Positions 17,513-26,146 of a stretch of DNA of 33,207 nt are shown piece after piece; the stretch's first letter is position 1, and every line of letters begins with the position of its first letter. Location of the stretch: positions 1 to 33,207 of the forward strand of contig CAILAZ010000169.1 of assembly GCA_903832295.1 (NCBI GenBank), in the 5' to 3' direction. Origin of the DNA: an uncultured Acidobacteriota bacterium (GTDB lineage Bacteria > Acidobacteriota > Terriglobia > Terriglobales > Acidobacteriaceae). Made by a program: the position numbers and the translations under genes. The notes under the pieces were generated by a model. It was not told where the DNA came from. It saw nothing but the letters and a program-made list of their open reading frames with translations, and did not search any database.

Positions 17513-17544
17513 CTGCCGCTGGCTCGCTCCTGAGCCGGCGGCAG
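17513..17544 (+). promoter_or_regulatory. Intercistronic hairpin after the TonB receptor gene
   Basis: A 13-pair hairpin (arms CTGCCGCTGGCTC and GAGCCGGCGGCAG, one G-U pair, six-base loop) lies 12 bases after the receptor stop, with no T-tract. It may protect or attenuate the receptor transcript so that the receptor is made in excess over the enzymes downstream. Confidence 0.6.
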
Positions 17545-17645
17545 CCTCCATGTTCCTCCGCCTGGTGGGGAATGGCCGGACGTCGGTTGTTCCCCACTTT
17601 TCGATCTCACAACGGCGGTCAGTCAAGACGAAGGGCAAGCGGATC

Positions 17646-19814
17646 GTGACTCAGCTGATCACAACCCGGGGCAAGCTGGTTGTGATTTGCACACTGCTGC
17701 TGCTCTGTTGCGCTGTGCCCGCCTTGGCCGACCGGTATTCGCAGCAGGTGTTCTTTGAGAACAGCCTCTCGCCGGTGAGTTACTTTTACAGCTCCGGCAC
17801 GGTTAGCTATCCCAGCCGGCTGAAGCTGGTGGATGGCAAGCTGCCAGTGGAAAGCCTTGAGTTTGTCAGCGCCCCTAATGCGCTCGAACTCGAATGGCAG
17901 TCGCAGAACCATGGCGCGTGGGATGCCGAAATTCGGCTTTACAACTGGCGCAACAGGGTCATCGATTTCCGCGGCGATAGCCTGTACCTGTGGCTTTACG
18001 CCAAGGAAGGCCTCGCCGCCAGAGCACTACCGAACATTACGCTCACCGATCTTGATGGTGGGTTTACCGCCAAACTCCCTCTCGACCGTTACGCTGCAGG
18101 TTTGCCGAAAGGGAAGTGGACGCGGCTTCGCATTCCAATCGCAGAGTTCAAGAGCTTATCCCGGCGCGCATTTCAGCCCCGCCGACTGGGCAGCATCATC
18201 CTCAGCCAGGGAGAGGCCGACGGGGCGTCGCACAGGCTTTACATCGACGACATTCGCGTGGAGAACACAGCGGCCGCAGAGCGCGCTCCGGCAGCGCCCA
18301 CAGCCGTGCAAGCCACAGGCTACGAACGCCACGTGGATATCCGCTGGAAAGCCGCGGCGGACCCGGGGGTTTCGCAGTATGTGATCTATCGTGCGCTCCC
18401 CGGCGGCGACTTCCGCCCGATCGGGGTGCAGAGGCCGGGCGTGAACCGCTACTCGGACTACTTGGGCGATGAGCACATCACGGCGCGTTACAGGGTTTCC
18501 GCTCGATCCTCTTCTCTGCGTGAATCCAAGCCGAGTGGGGAGATCGTGGCATCAACGCATCCGATGACCGACGACGGGCTGCTCACCATGGTGCAGGAGG
18601 CATCGTTTCGATACTACTGGGAGGCGAACGAGCCGAACTCCGGCATGGCGCGCGAGTCGGTTCCCGGCGACGATGACGTGATCGCTCTCGGCGCCAGCGG
18701 CTTTGGCATCATGGCCATGGTGGTGGGAGCCGAGCGTGGTTTCGCGCCGCGCGAGCAGGTAGTCAACCGCATGCTGCAGATCGCCGCGTTCCTGAAGCAC
18801 GCGGAGCGCATCCACGGCGCATGGCCGCACTTCCTCAGCGGACGCACAGGACATGTGCTGCCGGTCTTCGGCATCTACGAAGACGGCGCCGACCTGGTGG
18901 AAACCTCTTTCCTGATGCAAGGGTTGCTGACCGCGCGTGAATACTTCTCAGGCCCGGGCAAGAAAGAAACGCGGCTGCGCAAGGAGATCACCGAGCTTTG
19001 GGAGGGCGTCGAGTGGGACTGGTTCCGCGTGCCGCAGACGCAGGATGCGCTCTACTGGCACTGGTCGAGGAACTGGGGCTTCCACATCGCCAACCGACTG
19101 GAGGGATGGAATGAAGTGATGATCACCTACATGCTGGCCATCGCCTCGCCGACCCATCCGGTGCCACCCTCGCTGTATGACACAGGTTACACAGCAACCC
19201 ACGGCGAACATAAGTATGCCGATAAGAAGACTTACTATGGCATCCTGCTCGATATGAATTACTCGCCGGGCTCACCCGGACCGTTGTTCTTCACCCACTA
19301 CTCCTATATGGGATATGACCCGCGCGGCTGGCGTGACCGCTTTGCGAATTACTTTGTAAACAACCGCAATGAGGCGCTGATCAGCCAAGCCTACAGCACG
19401 GAAAATCCCCGCCACTGGAAGGGATACGGTGCAGACAGCTGGGGTTTGACGGCCGTGGATGGACCGGACGGCTATCATGAGTACAAGCCGCTTACCGAGG
19501 ACGACGGGACGCTGGCGCCGACCGGTGCGATTAGTTCCTATCCTTATACGCCGGGGCCGTCCATGGCTGCGCTCAAGCACTTTTACCGCGACCTTGGAGC
19601 GCAAGTGTGGGACGTTTACGGCTTCCGCGACTCGTTCAATCAGCAGACAGATTGGCAGTCAGGAATTTACATGGGGTTGAACCAGGCGCCCCAGGCAGTG
19701 ATGGTTGAGAATGGTCGCACGGGTTTGATCTGGCGGAATTTTATGAAGAATGGCGAGATCGCACGGATGCAGCGCGCCATTGGATTGCAGCCGGACGATG
19801 CGGGGCGCCAGTAA
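17646..19814 (+). CDS. Secreted glycoamylase-domain (PF10091, GH144-like) glucanase with accessory domains
   Basis: A roughly 722-residue exported enzyme. A signal peptide ([19 protein letters not shown]) is followed by a beta-rich, carbohydrate-binding-like region (about 30-205), a fibronectin-III-like region (about 215-300) and a C-terminal glycoamylase-like (alpha/alpha)6 domain from about residue 308. Landmarks include [58 protein letters not shown] and [15 protein letters not shown]. The characterised GH144 members are endo-beta-1,2-glucanases; specificity here is inferred. The GTG at 17646 is chosen because it places the signal peptide at the N terminus; the ATG at 17550 directly abuts the hairpin, lacks a ribosome site and gives a 40-residue leader. 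It lies between the receptor and GH3 genes. Confidence 0.85.
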   Translation: MTQLITTRGKLVVICTLLLLCCAVPALADRYSQQVFFENSLSPVSYFYSSGTVSYPSRLKLVDGKLPVESLEFVSAPNALELEWQSQNHGAWDAEIRLYNWRNRVIDFRGDSLYLWLYAKEGLAARALPNITLTDLDGGFTAKLPLDRYAAGLPKGKWTRLRIPIAEFKSLSRRAFQPRRLGSIILSQGEADGASHRLYIDDIRVENTAAAERAPAAPTAVQATGYERHVDIRWKAAADPGVSQYVIYRALPGGDFRPIGVQRPGVNRYSDYLGDEHITARYRVSARSSSLRESKPSGEIVASTHPMTDDGLLTMVQEASFRYYWEANEPNSGMARESVPGDDDVIALGASGFGIMAMVVGAERGFAPREQVVNRMLQIAAFLKHAERIHGAWPHFLSGRTGHVLPVFGIYEDGADLVETSFLMQGLLTAREYFSGPGKKETRLRKEITELWEGVEWDWFRVPQTQDALYWHWSRNWGFHIANRLEGWNEVMITYMLAIASPTHPVPPSLYDTGYTATHGEHKYADKKTYYGILLDMNYSPGSPGPLFFTHYSYMGYDPRGWRDRFANYFVNNRNEALISQAYSTENPRHWKGYGADSWGLTAVDGPDGYHEYKPLTEDDGTLAPTGAISSYPYTPGPSMAALKHFYRDLGAQVWDVYGFRDSFNQQTDWQSGIYMGLNQAPQAVMVENGRTGLIWRNFMKNGEIARMQRAIGLQPDDAGRQ

Positions 19815-19872
19815 CAAGGCATTGATTATTTGTTTCACTGCAGTCGCAGAGATAAACAGAGGAGAATTCAAG

Positions 19873-22287
19873 GTGCTTCGTTCTACAGGTTGTTCACACG
19901 AGCGTTCGTTGGGCGCGATGCGAGTCGCTGTCTTGGGGATCATTGCCATTGCCTTGTGCAATGCGGCCGTGGCGCAAAGAGCCATGGCGAGCGAAGCAGG
20001 AGTGCGGCCTTCCAATGCCCAGCTTGCCTCGCCAGCCATCGAGCGTCGGGTGAACGTTCTGTTGAGAAAAATGACGCTGGAGGAGAAGCTCGGCCAACTG
20101 GTGCAGTACAACGACGTCGGGTTGCAGAACGAGGCTTCCCCGGTGGAACTCGATGGCCAGCCCATCGCAGCGTTCAATCCCACGGCTGCAGCCAGGGTCG
20201 ATGCCATGCAACTGGCGCGCAGCGGTCGGCTGGGCTCCATGCTCAACACGGTCGGGGCTGCGCACACGAACAGCTTCCAGCACGCCGCAGTGGAGAACAG
20301 TCGGCTGCACATTCCGCTGCTCTTCGGTGCTGACATCATCCACGGCTACCGTACCATCTATCCGCAGCCGATTGGACTGGCGGCAAGCTTCGATCCAGCA
20401 CTGGTGGAAAAACTCGCGCACATCTCCGCCAAGGAGGCGGTGACCGGCGGCATACGCTGGTTCTACTCGCCGATGATCGACATCTCGCGCGATCCGCGCT
20501 GGGGACGCAGCACCGAGGGTGCGGGGGAAGATCCTTACCTGGGCGCGGCGATGGCACGCGCTTATATTCGCGGTTATCAGCAGCACGATCTCAGCAAGCC
20601 GGATAGCGTCGCTGCCTGCATCAAACATTTTGCGGCCTATGGCGCCGCCGAAGCCGGTCGCGAATACAACACCACGGACATGTCCGAGAGCAGGCTGCGG
20701 CAGATCTATTTGCCGCCCTACCGCGCGGCCATCGCCGAGGGTGCGGCTACGGCGATGAGCGCCTTCAACTCACTCAATGGCGTGCCCGCCAGCGCCAACC
20801 CGTTTCTGCTTGACCAGGTACTGCGCCACGAGTGGGGCTTCAATGGCTTCGTGGTAAGCGACTATACCTCGATCATGGAATTGCGCAACCACGGAGTCGC
20901 ATTAGATGCCGCGACTGCAGCGCGCAAGGCAATAACGGCCGGCGTGGATGTGGACATGATGTCGCATTACTACGACGCGGAGTTGCCGGCGCTGATCAAG
21001 TCCGGCAAGGTGCCGATTGCAGTGGTGGATGAAGCTGTGCGGCGCGTGCTGCGCGTCAAATTTGCCCTCGGACTCTTCGAGCATCCCTATGCGGAGGGGA
21101 CTGAGGTCACCAGTGCGGTAGCCGAGCATCGCCCGCTCGTGCGCCAGGCTGCCGAGGAGTCGCTGGTACTTCTGCAAAACAGACCTGCGGCCGACGGTAC
21201 TCCCTTGCTGCCTCTGCCAAAGTCCATCAGGCATCTAGCCCTGATCGGTCCCCTGGCAGACGACAGCGCGGAGATGGTTGGTTCGTGGGGAGGTGCAAGT
21301 CGGGATAAGGAAGTCGTCACCTTGAAGGACGCACTCGAGGCACGGGCGCAGAACAGTGGATTTAGCCTCCGCTATGCCAAGGGCACGGAAACGCGGGGCA
21401 GTTCCGAGGACGGTTTTGGCGAGGCGCTCAAGGCCGCCGGGGAAGCCGATGTCATTGTCCTTGCTCTTGGTGAGTCCGGCGAGATGAGCGGTGAGGCGGG
21501 CTCCCGCTCGCGGCTTGATCTGCCGGGCAACCAGCAGAAACTGCTGGAGGCCGTCTCCGCCACTGGGAAACCCATAGTCTTGCTGATCTTTTCCGGCCGC
21601 CCCCTGGTGCTGACCTGGGCGGCGCAACATGTGCCCGTGCTGTTGGAGGCCTGGTTCCCTGGCACCGAGGCAGGCTCGGCTATCACCAGGGTACTCTTCG
21701 GTGACGCAGTGCCCAGCGGTAAGCTGCCCATGAGCTTCCCGCGCGAGGTTGGACAGGAGCCGCTCTACTACGCTCAGCTGCCCACCAGTCGCCCCACCGG
21801 CAATGTTGATCTCACGCATCCGCCGAGCGATGGCGACTCGCGCTATATCTCGCGCTACATTGATGTGCCCAACGACGCGCTCTTTCCCTTTGGCTATGGC
21901 CTCAGTTACACCACATTTGCTTATTCGGAGGTGGAACTTTCCCGCCGCACTCTGCCTATGGCGGAGGCCACTCACAAAGGCACTCCCTTAGTGACGGCAA
22001 CCGCGGCGGTGAAGAACACAGGAAGCGTGGCGGCCACAGAGATTGTCCAGTGTTACGTGCGCAACATCGGGGCCAGCCTGGAGCAGCCGGTGCGCAGCTT
22101 GCAGGGATTTGCGCGGGTCACACTGCAACCGGGCGAGTCAAAGCAGGTCAGCTTCCCGCTGAGCTTTGCAGAGCTTGCATTCTGGGACAATAAGGGCCGC
22201 GAGGTGATTGAGCCTACCAACTACACCGTCTGGATTGGCGGCAGCTCGTTGGCCAAAGAATACGCCAAGTTCGACATTACGCAGTAG
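19873..22287 (+). CDS. Exported GH3 beta-glucosidase (BglX-like)
   Basis: An 804-residue family 3 glycosidase that would trim glucose from the oligosaccharides released by the neighbouring glucanases, probably in the periplasm. Visible motifs are GADIIHGYRTIYPQPIGLAAS, DPRWGRSTEGAGEDPYLG, KHFAAYGAAEAGREYN, the nucleophile motif VVSDY (Asp330), and GESGEMSGEAGSRS holding the probable acid/base Glu. A fibronectin-III-like domain closes the protein. The GTG at 19873 has GGAG eight bases upstream and precedes a signal peptide (VAVLGIIAIALCNAAVAQ); the longer frame from 19750 overlaps the previous gene and lacks a site. It is 58 bases after the glucanase, so the two are likely co-transcribed. Its stop is four bases from the convergent regulator gene. 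Confidence 0.93.
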   Translation: MLRSTGCSHERSLGAMRVAVLGIIAIALCNAAVAQRAMASEAGVRPSNAQLASPAIERRVNVLLRKMTLEEKLGQLVQYNDVGLQNEASPVELDGQPIAAFNPTAAARVDAMQLARSGRLGSMLNTVGAAHTNSFQHAAVENSRLHIPLLFGADIIHGYRTIYPQPIGLAASFDPALVEKLAHISAKEAVTGGIRWFYSPMIDISRDPRWGRSTEGAGEDPYLGAAMARAYIRGYQQHDLSKPDSVAACIKHFAAYGAAEAGREYNTTDMSESRLRQIYLPPYRAAIAEGAATAMSAFNSLNGVPASANPFLLDQVLRHEWGFNGFVVSDYTSIMELRNHGVALDAATAARKAITAGVDVDMMSHYYDAELPALIKSGKVPIAVVDEAVRRVLRVKFALGLFEHPYAEGTEVTSAVAEHRPLVRQAAEESLVLLQNRPAADGTPLLPLPKSIRHLALIGPLADDSAEMVGSWGGASRDKEVVTLKDALEARAQNSGFSLRYAKGTETRGSSEDGFGEALKAAGEADVIVLALGESGEMSGEAGSRSRLDLPGNQQKLLEAVSATGKPIVLLIFSGRPLVLTWAAQHVPVLLEAWFPGTEAGSAITRVLFGDAVPSGKLPMSFPREVGQEPLYYAQLPTSRPTGNVDLTHPPSDGDSRYISRYIDVPNDALFPFGYGLSYTTFAYSEVELSRRTLPMAEATHKGTPLVTATAAVKNTGSVAATEIVQCYVRNIGASLEQPVRSLQGFARVTLQPGESKQVSFPLSFAELAFWDNKGREVIEPTNYTVWIGGSSLAKEYAKFDITQ

Positions 22288-22291
22288 AGGA

Positions 22292-23380
22292 TCAATCTCT
22301 CCGGTGCCTGCCCGGTTGCGGCATCGGCGCGGTGGAGTTCCGCACCACCAGTTCTGGCTCCACCAAGACCATCTCCCCGGCGCTGCCCGAGGACTTGCCG
22401 TGGATACGTGCCAGCAGGTGCTCGACTGCCAGCGTCGCCATGATCTGCAACGGCTGGCGTATGGTAGTCAGTCCTGGATTCTGGAACGCTGCACTGGGAA
22501 TGTCATCAAAGCCGATGATCGAGACATCCTCAGGCACGCGCAGCCCGGCCTCGCGGAGGGCGCGAATCGCGCCGATGGCAGAGATGTCATTGAAAGAGAA
22601 GATGGCGGTGAAGGGAACTCCCGCACGCAGCAGGCGTTGCGTAGCCGCGTAGCCGGTGGCGCTGGTCGAACTCTCGCCCTCTAGCTGCGCTACCAGATGA
22701 GGATCGATTTCCAGTCGCATCTGCTGGGCGGTCTCCCGGATGGCGCTCCAGCGGGTCTCCGTGTCAGAGCTGAAATCTTGCCCCTTGATGAAGGCGATCT
22801 TGCGATGTCCGAGCCTGTAGAAGTGCTGTAGAGCAAGCGAGGCGGCGAGATGGTGGTTGAGGACGATATTGGTCAGCCCGGCCATGCTGCTGTGCCCGGA
22901 GATGGTGACCACCGGAATCCCCAGCGATTCGCGCCAGGGAGTATCCACGGCGATGATGCCCTCCACCGCGCGCGCCAGCAGCAGTCGAGGATACTCACTC
23001 AGTAAATCTTCGCGGTGCAGATGGCTGACCACGAAGAAGAAGTAACCGTTGCTCACGAGCGCTGTCTCGATGCCATTCAGCACCGTGGAGGAGTAACCTT
23101 CGCCGAGCTCAGGAACGATCACACCGATGGTGTAGCTGTTCTGCTTGCGCAGCGACTTGGCCACCATGTTGGGCCGGTAGTTGAGCTGCTCCGCGGCGCT
23201 GAAGATGCGCTCCTGCGTGTTGGCCGGAATGGACCGTGCGCTCGGGGTTCGATTGATAACCCGCGAGACGGTGGAGGGCGAGAGTCCCAGGTAAGCGGCA
23301 AGCTCAGCCAGGTTGACTCGGCGCACCGGCAGCGTCGGATGCACGAATGTTGCTTCCGGGGCTCCCTTGGCTTTTCGCAT
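22292..23380 (-). CDS. LacI/GalR-family transcriptional regulator
   Basis: A 362-residue sugar-responsive DNA-binding regulator. An N-terminal helix-turn-helix (NLAELAAYLGLSPSTVSRV, about residues 23-41, then the hinge region ending YRPNMVAKSLR) is followed by the two-lobed ligand-binding domain typical of LacI (TIGVIVPELGEGYSS, RKIAFIKG, FSFNDISAIGAIRALREAGLRVPEDVSIIGFDD). About 25 residues precede the helix-turn-helix, slightly longer than usual, and no clear ribosome site precedes the ATG at 23380, so a downstream start is possible. It follows the Tat-lipoprotein glucanase gene by 28 bases on the same strand and is probably its operon partner. It most likely binds the GCAATCGATTGC-type operators before the receptor and beside the permease. 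Confidence 0.93.
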   Translation of the reverse strand: MRKAKGAPEATFVHPTLPVRRVNLAELAAYLGLSPSTVSRVINRTPSARSIPANTQERIFSAAEQLNYRPNMVAKSLRKQNSYTIGVIVPELGEGYSSTVLNGIETALVSNGYFFFVVSHLHREDLLSEYPRLLLARAVEGIIAVDTPWRESLGIPVVTISGHSSMAGLTNIVLNHHLAASLALQHFYRLGHRKIAFIKGQDFSSDTETRWSAIRETAQQMRLEIDPHLVAQLEGESSTSATGYAATQRLLRAGVPFTAIFSFNDISAIGAIRALREAGLRVPEDVSIIGFDDIPSAAFQNPGLTTIRQPLQIMATLAVEHLLARIHGKSSGSAGEMVLVEPELVVRNSTAPMPQPGRHRRD

Positions 23381-23408
23381 AGAAGAGAAGTATATCCTGC
23401 AACTTACC

Positions 23409-24761
23409 TTAGGAGTTAGGCTGAAAGCCTGCCAGTTTCATCGCGGCCCTGGTCTCCGGGTTCGCCATGAAAGTACTCCACACGAAGCTGGTCCGGTAGT
23501 TCTCCGCCATCAGCATGAGAATGCCCTGATCGATGCCAAGTACTGTTGGGTTATACCAGTTCCTCAACGGATTGAAGGCATCGGTAAAGCCATAGCGTCC
23601 CCATGCGTTTGCATAACTGCCGCGCAGGTTACGCAGTACTGCGATGCAATCGGTCGGAAGAAACACCACGGAACCTCCGGCGGCGCAGGGGACAACGCTG
23701 CCATCAATAGGGCCAGTGGCCGGAGGGCCGCCCCAGGCCACGTATCCATTGGCGGAGTCCGAGGCCGAAATGCCCCACAGGTTTTGCGAGTAATCCGAAA
23801 ACTGGCTGGCCAGAGAAAGGCAGAAGAGCTTGTGAGCCTGCGTGGCCTTCACCGAGTTTTGAAAGTAATCGGCATAAGCGTCATGCTGGCTGCGGAAATC
23901 AAACCAGGCGTGCGAATACTGATGGGTGAACAGTGGGTCGCCGGCGGAGATATAAGTGATGCCCTGGTAGGTGTAACTTGGCCGCGTCCAGGCTTGCCAG
24001 CTCGAGGCGGGGAGAGGATACGTCGGGGAGCCGATGCCGAGCAAGTAGATCATCATCAGCTCGCAGTAGTGGTCCCAGCGGCTGGCAATGAAGCCTGATT
24101 CCGGCGTCCATCCCATGGAAAGCGCTTGTCCCACGTTGAGCATCCAGGGCCAGTTGACCGCCTCGTAGAGCTGGGTGGCTGCGGCGACGATAGCCGCATT
24201 GGACGAGAAGTGCTGGCGCGCCGTCAGGACGCCGCACATCAGAATTGAGCTGTCGATGGAGGAGAGCTCGCACTGGTTGATCCGTGCGCCCGTGCTCCAG
24301 TCTTGAAAGTGATAGAAGAAGCCCTGGTATCCTGCGGCCTTGGTCTGTAGCGACTGCAAAGTCAGCAGCACGCGCTGCTGAATGCTGGCCGAGTCGGAAT
24401 AGCCACGCGAGTCGCCGATGCACAAGGCGGTCAGGCCGAAGCCGGTGGCTGCGATACTGCTGAGCGTCGAGTTGTCGCTGCCGGTGACGCTGGCTGCATC
24501 CTTTACAAAGCCCGTACTGGGGTGCGCCTGCTCCCAGAAGAAGCTGAAGGCCGCCCGCTCGATGTCGTCGAGGAGTTGGTCGTCGGTTCCGGTATAGCCC
24601 GTGCCTGTGCTTCCGCTGCTCCCGCTCGAGGGGGAGGACGAGCAGGAAGGTACGGCGGTGAATGCCATGAAGGGCAGAGCCAGCAGTATCCGCCCGGCCT
24701 GCTGCAGGAACCGACGGCGCGGGCTGGAAGTGAACGTTTCGAAGTGATTGAAAGTCGGCAT
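23409..24761 (-). CDS. Tat-exported lipoprotein with glycoamylase domain (GH144-like)
   Basis: A 450-residue second member of the glycoamylase-domain family (PF10091). The N terminus has a twin-arginine motif (SPRRRFLQ), a hydrophobic stretch and a lipobox-like AVPSC, predicting Tat export and lipid anchoring at Cys40. A Ser/Gly/Thr linker leads to the catalytic domain from about residue 60 (LLDDIERAAFSFFWEQAHPSTGF, IAATGFGLTALCIGDSRGY, FASRWDHYC-like core, LFTHQYSHAWFDFRSQHDA). It lacks the accessory domains of the paralogue at 17646-19814. Surface anchoring suits first attack on polymeric glucan. GGAGAG before the ATG sits inside a perfect palindrome. It heads a leftward operon with the LacI regulator and shares its upstream region with the divergent permease. 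Confidence 0.85.
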   Translation of the reverse strand: MPTFNHFETFTSSPRRRFLQQAGRILLALPFMAFTAVPSCSSSPSSGSSGSTGTGYTGTDDQLLDDIERAAFSFFWEQAHPSTGFVKDAASVTGSDNSTLSSIAATGFGLTALCIGDSRGYSDSASIQQRVLLTLQSLQTKAAGYQGFFYHFQDWSTGARINQCELSSIDSSILMCGVLTARQHFSSNAAIVAAATQLYEAVNWPWMLNVGQALSMGWTPESGFIASRWDHYCELMMIYLLGIGSPTYPLPASSWQAWTRPSYTYQGITYISAGDPLFTHQYSHAWFDFRSQHDAYADYFQNSVKATQAHKLFCLSLASQFSDYSQNLWGISASDSANGYVAWGGPPATGPIDGSVVPCAAGGSVVFLPTDCIAVLRNLRGSYANAWGRYGFTDAFNPLRNWYNPTVLGIDQGILMLMAENYRTSFVWSTFMANPETRAAMKLAGFQPNS

Positions 24762-24780
24762 AGCTCTCCGACGGAGAGCT
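24762..24780 (-). promoter_or_regulatory. Perfect palindrome covering the ribosome site of the lipoprotein glucanase
   Basis: AGCTCTCCGACGGAGAGCT on the plus strand is a 19-base palindrome with nine-base arms and a single central base, touching the start codon at 24761. On the leftward mRNA the second arm holds the GGAG ribosome site, which would be paired with CTCTCC. This predicts translational masking, or alternatively a protein-binding site. Confidence 0.6.
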
Positions 24781-24802
24781 TAGCAAACTGCCGGATGTTT
24801 AC

Positions 24803-24814
24803 GCAATCGATTTC
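24803..24814. promoter_or_regulatory. Second LacI-type operator, between divergent genes
   Basis: GCAATCGATTTC matches the box before the TonB receptor gene at 11 of 12 positions. It lies 42 bases upstream of the leftward glucanase start and about 84 bases upstream of the rightward permease start, so one bound repressor could control both. Confidence 0.65.
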
Positions 24815-24897
24815 CTTCGGCGAATTTCGCACAGTTGCTGTAGTCCGAGTGCTGTGGCACACTCAACTCTCCGCCGTTGAGTGCCCCGGAAGGAGCT

Positions 24898-26052
24898 ATG
24901 AAGAAGACGCTGGTTGCCCTTCTTGCGGCTTACGTTCTGCTCGGCATGGCCACCACCATGTTGGGCCCCATGCTGCCGCTGCTGCAGGCGCAATGGAGGC
25001 TCACGGATCGCCAACTTGGGCTGCTGTTTGTGGCGCAGTTCTGTGGCGGCTTCGTGGGCGCAATGCTCTCTGGTGAGATTACCCGCCGGCGCTCGGCGGA
25101 GTTCACCGGACGCTTCGGGTTCCTGCTCATCGCCGCCGGATTTGCCATTCTGCCCTGGCCGCTGCCTGCAACGCTGATTCTCGGCATCGCCACCTACGGC
25201 ATTGGGATTGGGCTTGCGCTGCCCTCCATTACTCTGACCGTCTGCGCCATTTATCGAGACCAGCCGGCACGCGCCCTGAACCTGCTGAACTTTTTCTGGG
25301 CTCTGGGAGCCATCGCCGCCCCAGCACTGGTGCTGAAGCTCGTCAGTGGTGATCCGCAGCGCTTGCGCATCACCCTGTTGACGGCTGCGCTGCTGGAGCT
25401 TCCGTTTATCCTGCGGCTCCCCGCCGCCGCGCAGGACGTTGAGCCGTCCGGCTGGGCGACCATTGCCGGAGGAGGGGCCACCGCCCGCCGCGATCTGACA
25501 ATGATCCTGACCTTCGCGCTGCTGATCTTCGCCTATGTGGGGGTGGAGAATGGCGCAGCCGGCTGGATGCCGACACTGGCGCAGCGCTCTCACGGCTTTA
25601 CGCCCGGGATGACCGCAGGCCTGCAGGCGCTCTTTTGGAGTGCGTACCTGCTTAGCCGCCTGCTAACCGCAGCGCTGATCCGTGCCGGAGATGAGATGCG
25701 AGTGCTCGTCCTCACCCTGTTGGCCGCAACCCTGGGCAGCGTGCTGCTGCTGGCTGGCCGCGGCGAAGCGCGGTTGTTTTGCGCGGCGGGGCTGATGGGC
25801 GCAGGATTGGCGCCCATCTTTCCTACAGCAGTCTCATTGCTGACTGCGAAGATCTCTGCCGAGTGGCGACCCCGGCTGGGATGGGTCTATGCCGCCGGGG
25901 GCTTGGGCGGGGCCGCCGTCCCGTACACCATCGGAGCGCTCTCCAACTACAACGGCGACCTGCGCACGGCGATGAGTCTGCTGCTGCTGGGCGAGTTCGC
26001 AATCTTCCTGACGCTCGGCTTGATAAAACGACAACATCAAAGGAGCGCATAG
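24898..26052 (+). CDS. MFS sugar permease (FucP/GlcP-like)
   Basis: A 384-residue major facilitator with about twelve membrane helices, predicted to carry the released sugar across the inner membrane by proton symport. Features include TMLGPMLPLLQAQWRLTDRQLGLLF near the start, the basic loop GEITRRRSAEFTGRFG after helix 2, and GLAPIFPTAVSLL in the second half, resembling the fucose/glucose permease group. The ATG at 24898 follows GGAAGGAG closely; an alternative upstream start would add seven residues. It is transcribed divergently from the lipoprotein glucanase, with a LacI-type box between them. Substrate, glucose or a disaccharide such as sophorose, is inferred from context only. Confidence 0.85.
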   Translation: MKKTLVALLAAYVLLGMATTMLGPMLPLLQAQWRLTDRQLGLLFVAQFCGGFVGAMLSGEITRRRSAEFTGRFGFLLIAAGFAILPWPLPATLILGIATYGIGIGLALPSITLTVCAIYRDQPARALNLLNFFWALGAIAAPALVLKLVSGDPQRLRITLLTAALLELPFILRLPAAAQDVEPSGWATIAGGGATARRDLTMILTFALLIFAYVGVENGAAGWMPTLAQRSHGFTPGMTAGLQALFWSAYLLSRLLTAALIRAGDEMRVLVLTLLAATLGSVLLLAGRGEARLFCAAGLMGAGLAPIFPTAVSLLTAKISAEWRPRLGWVYAAGGLGGAAVPYTIGALSNYNGDLRTAMSLLLLGEFAIFLTLGLIKRQHQRSA

Positions 26053-26107
26053 TGAGCGGCGCAGGGTCCGTCGGTGCCGGCCGACGATCCGCGCATTACT
26101 AAGCGTG

Positions 26108-26136
26108 GCAGGCCCGCTGCAGAGTGACGGGCCTGC
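26108..26136. terminator. Hairpin between convergent permease and surface-protein genes
   Basis: Perfect nine-base arms GCAGGCCCG and CGGGCCTGC enclose an 11-base loop, 55 bases after the permease stop and 10 bases beyond the stop of the leftward gene. Without a T-tract it is at best a partial bidirectional terminator. Confidence 0.5.
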
Positions 26137-26146
26137 GTCCATTCGA

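Noticed and set aside
17550..17645. N-terminal extension of the secreted glucanase from ATG 17550
   Set aside because: It abuts the intercistronic hairpin, has no ribosome site, and would put 40 polar residues before the signal peptide.
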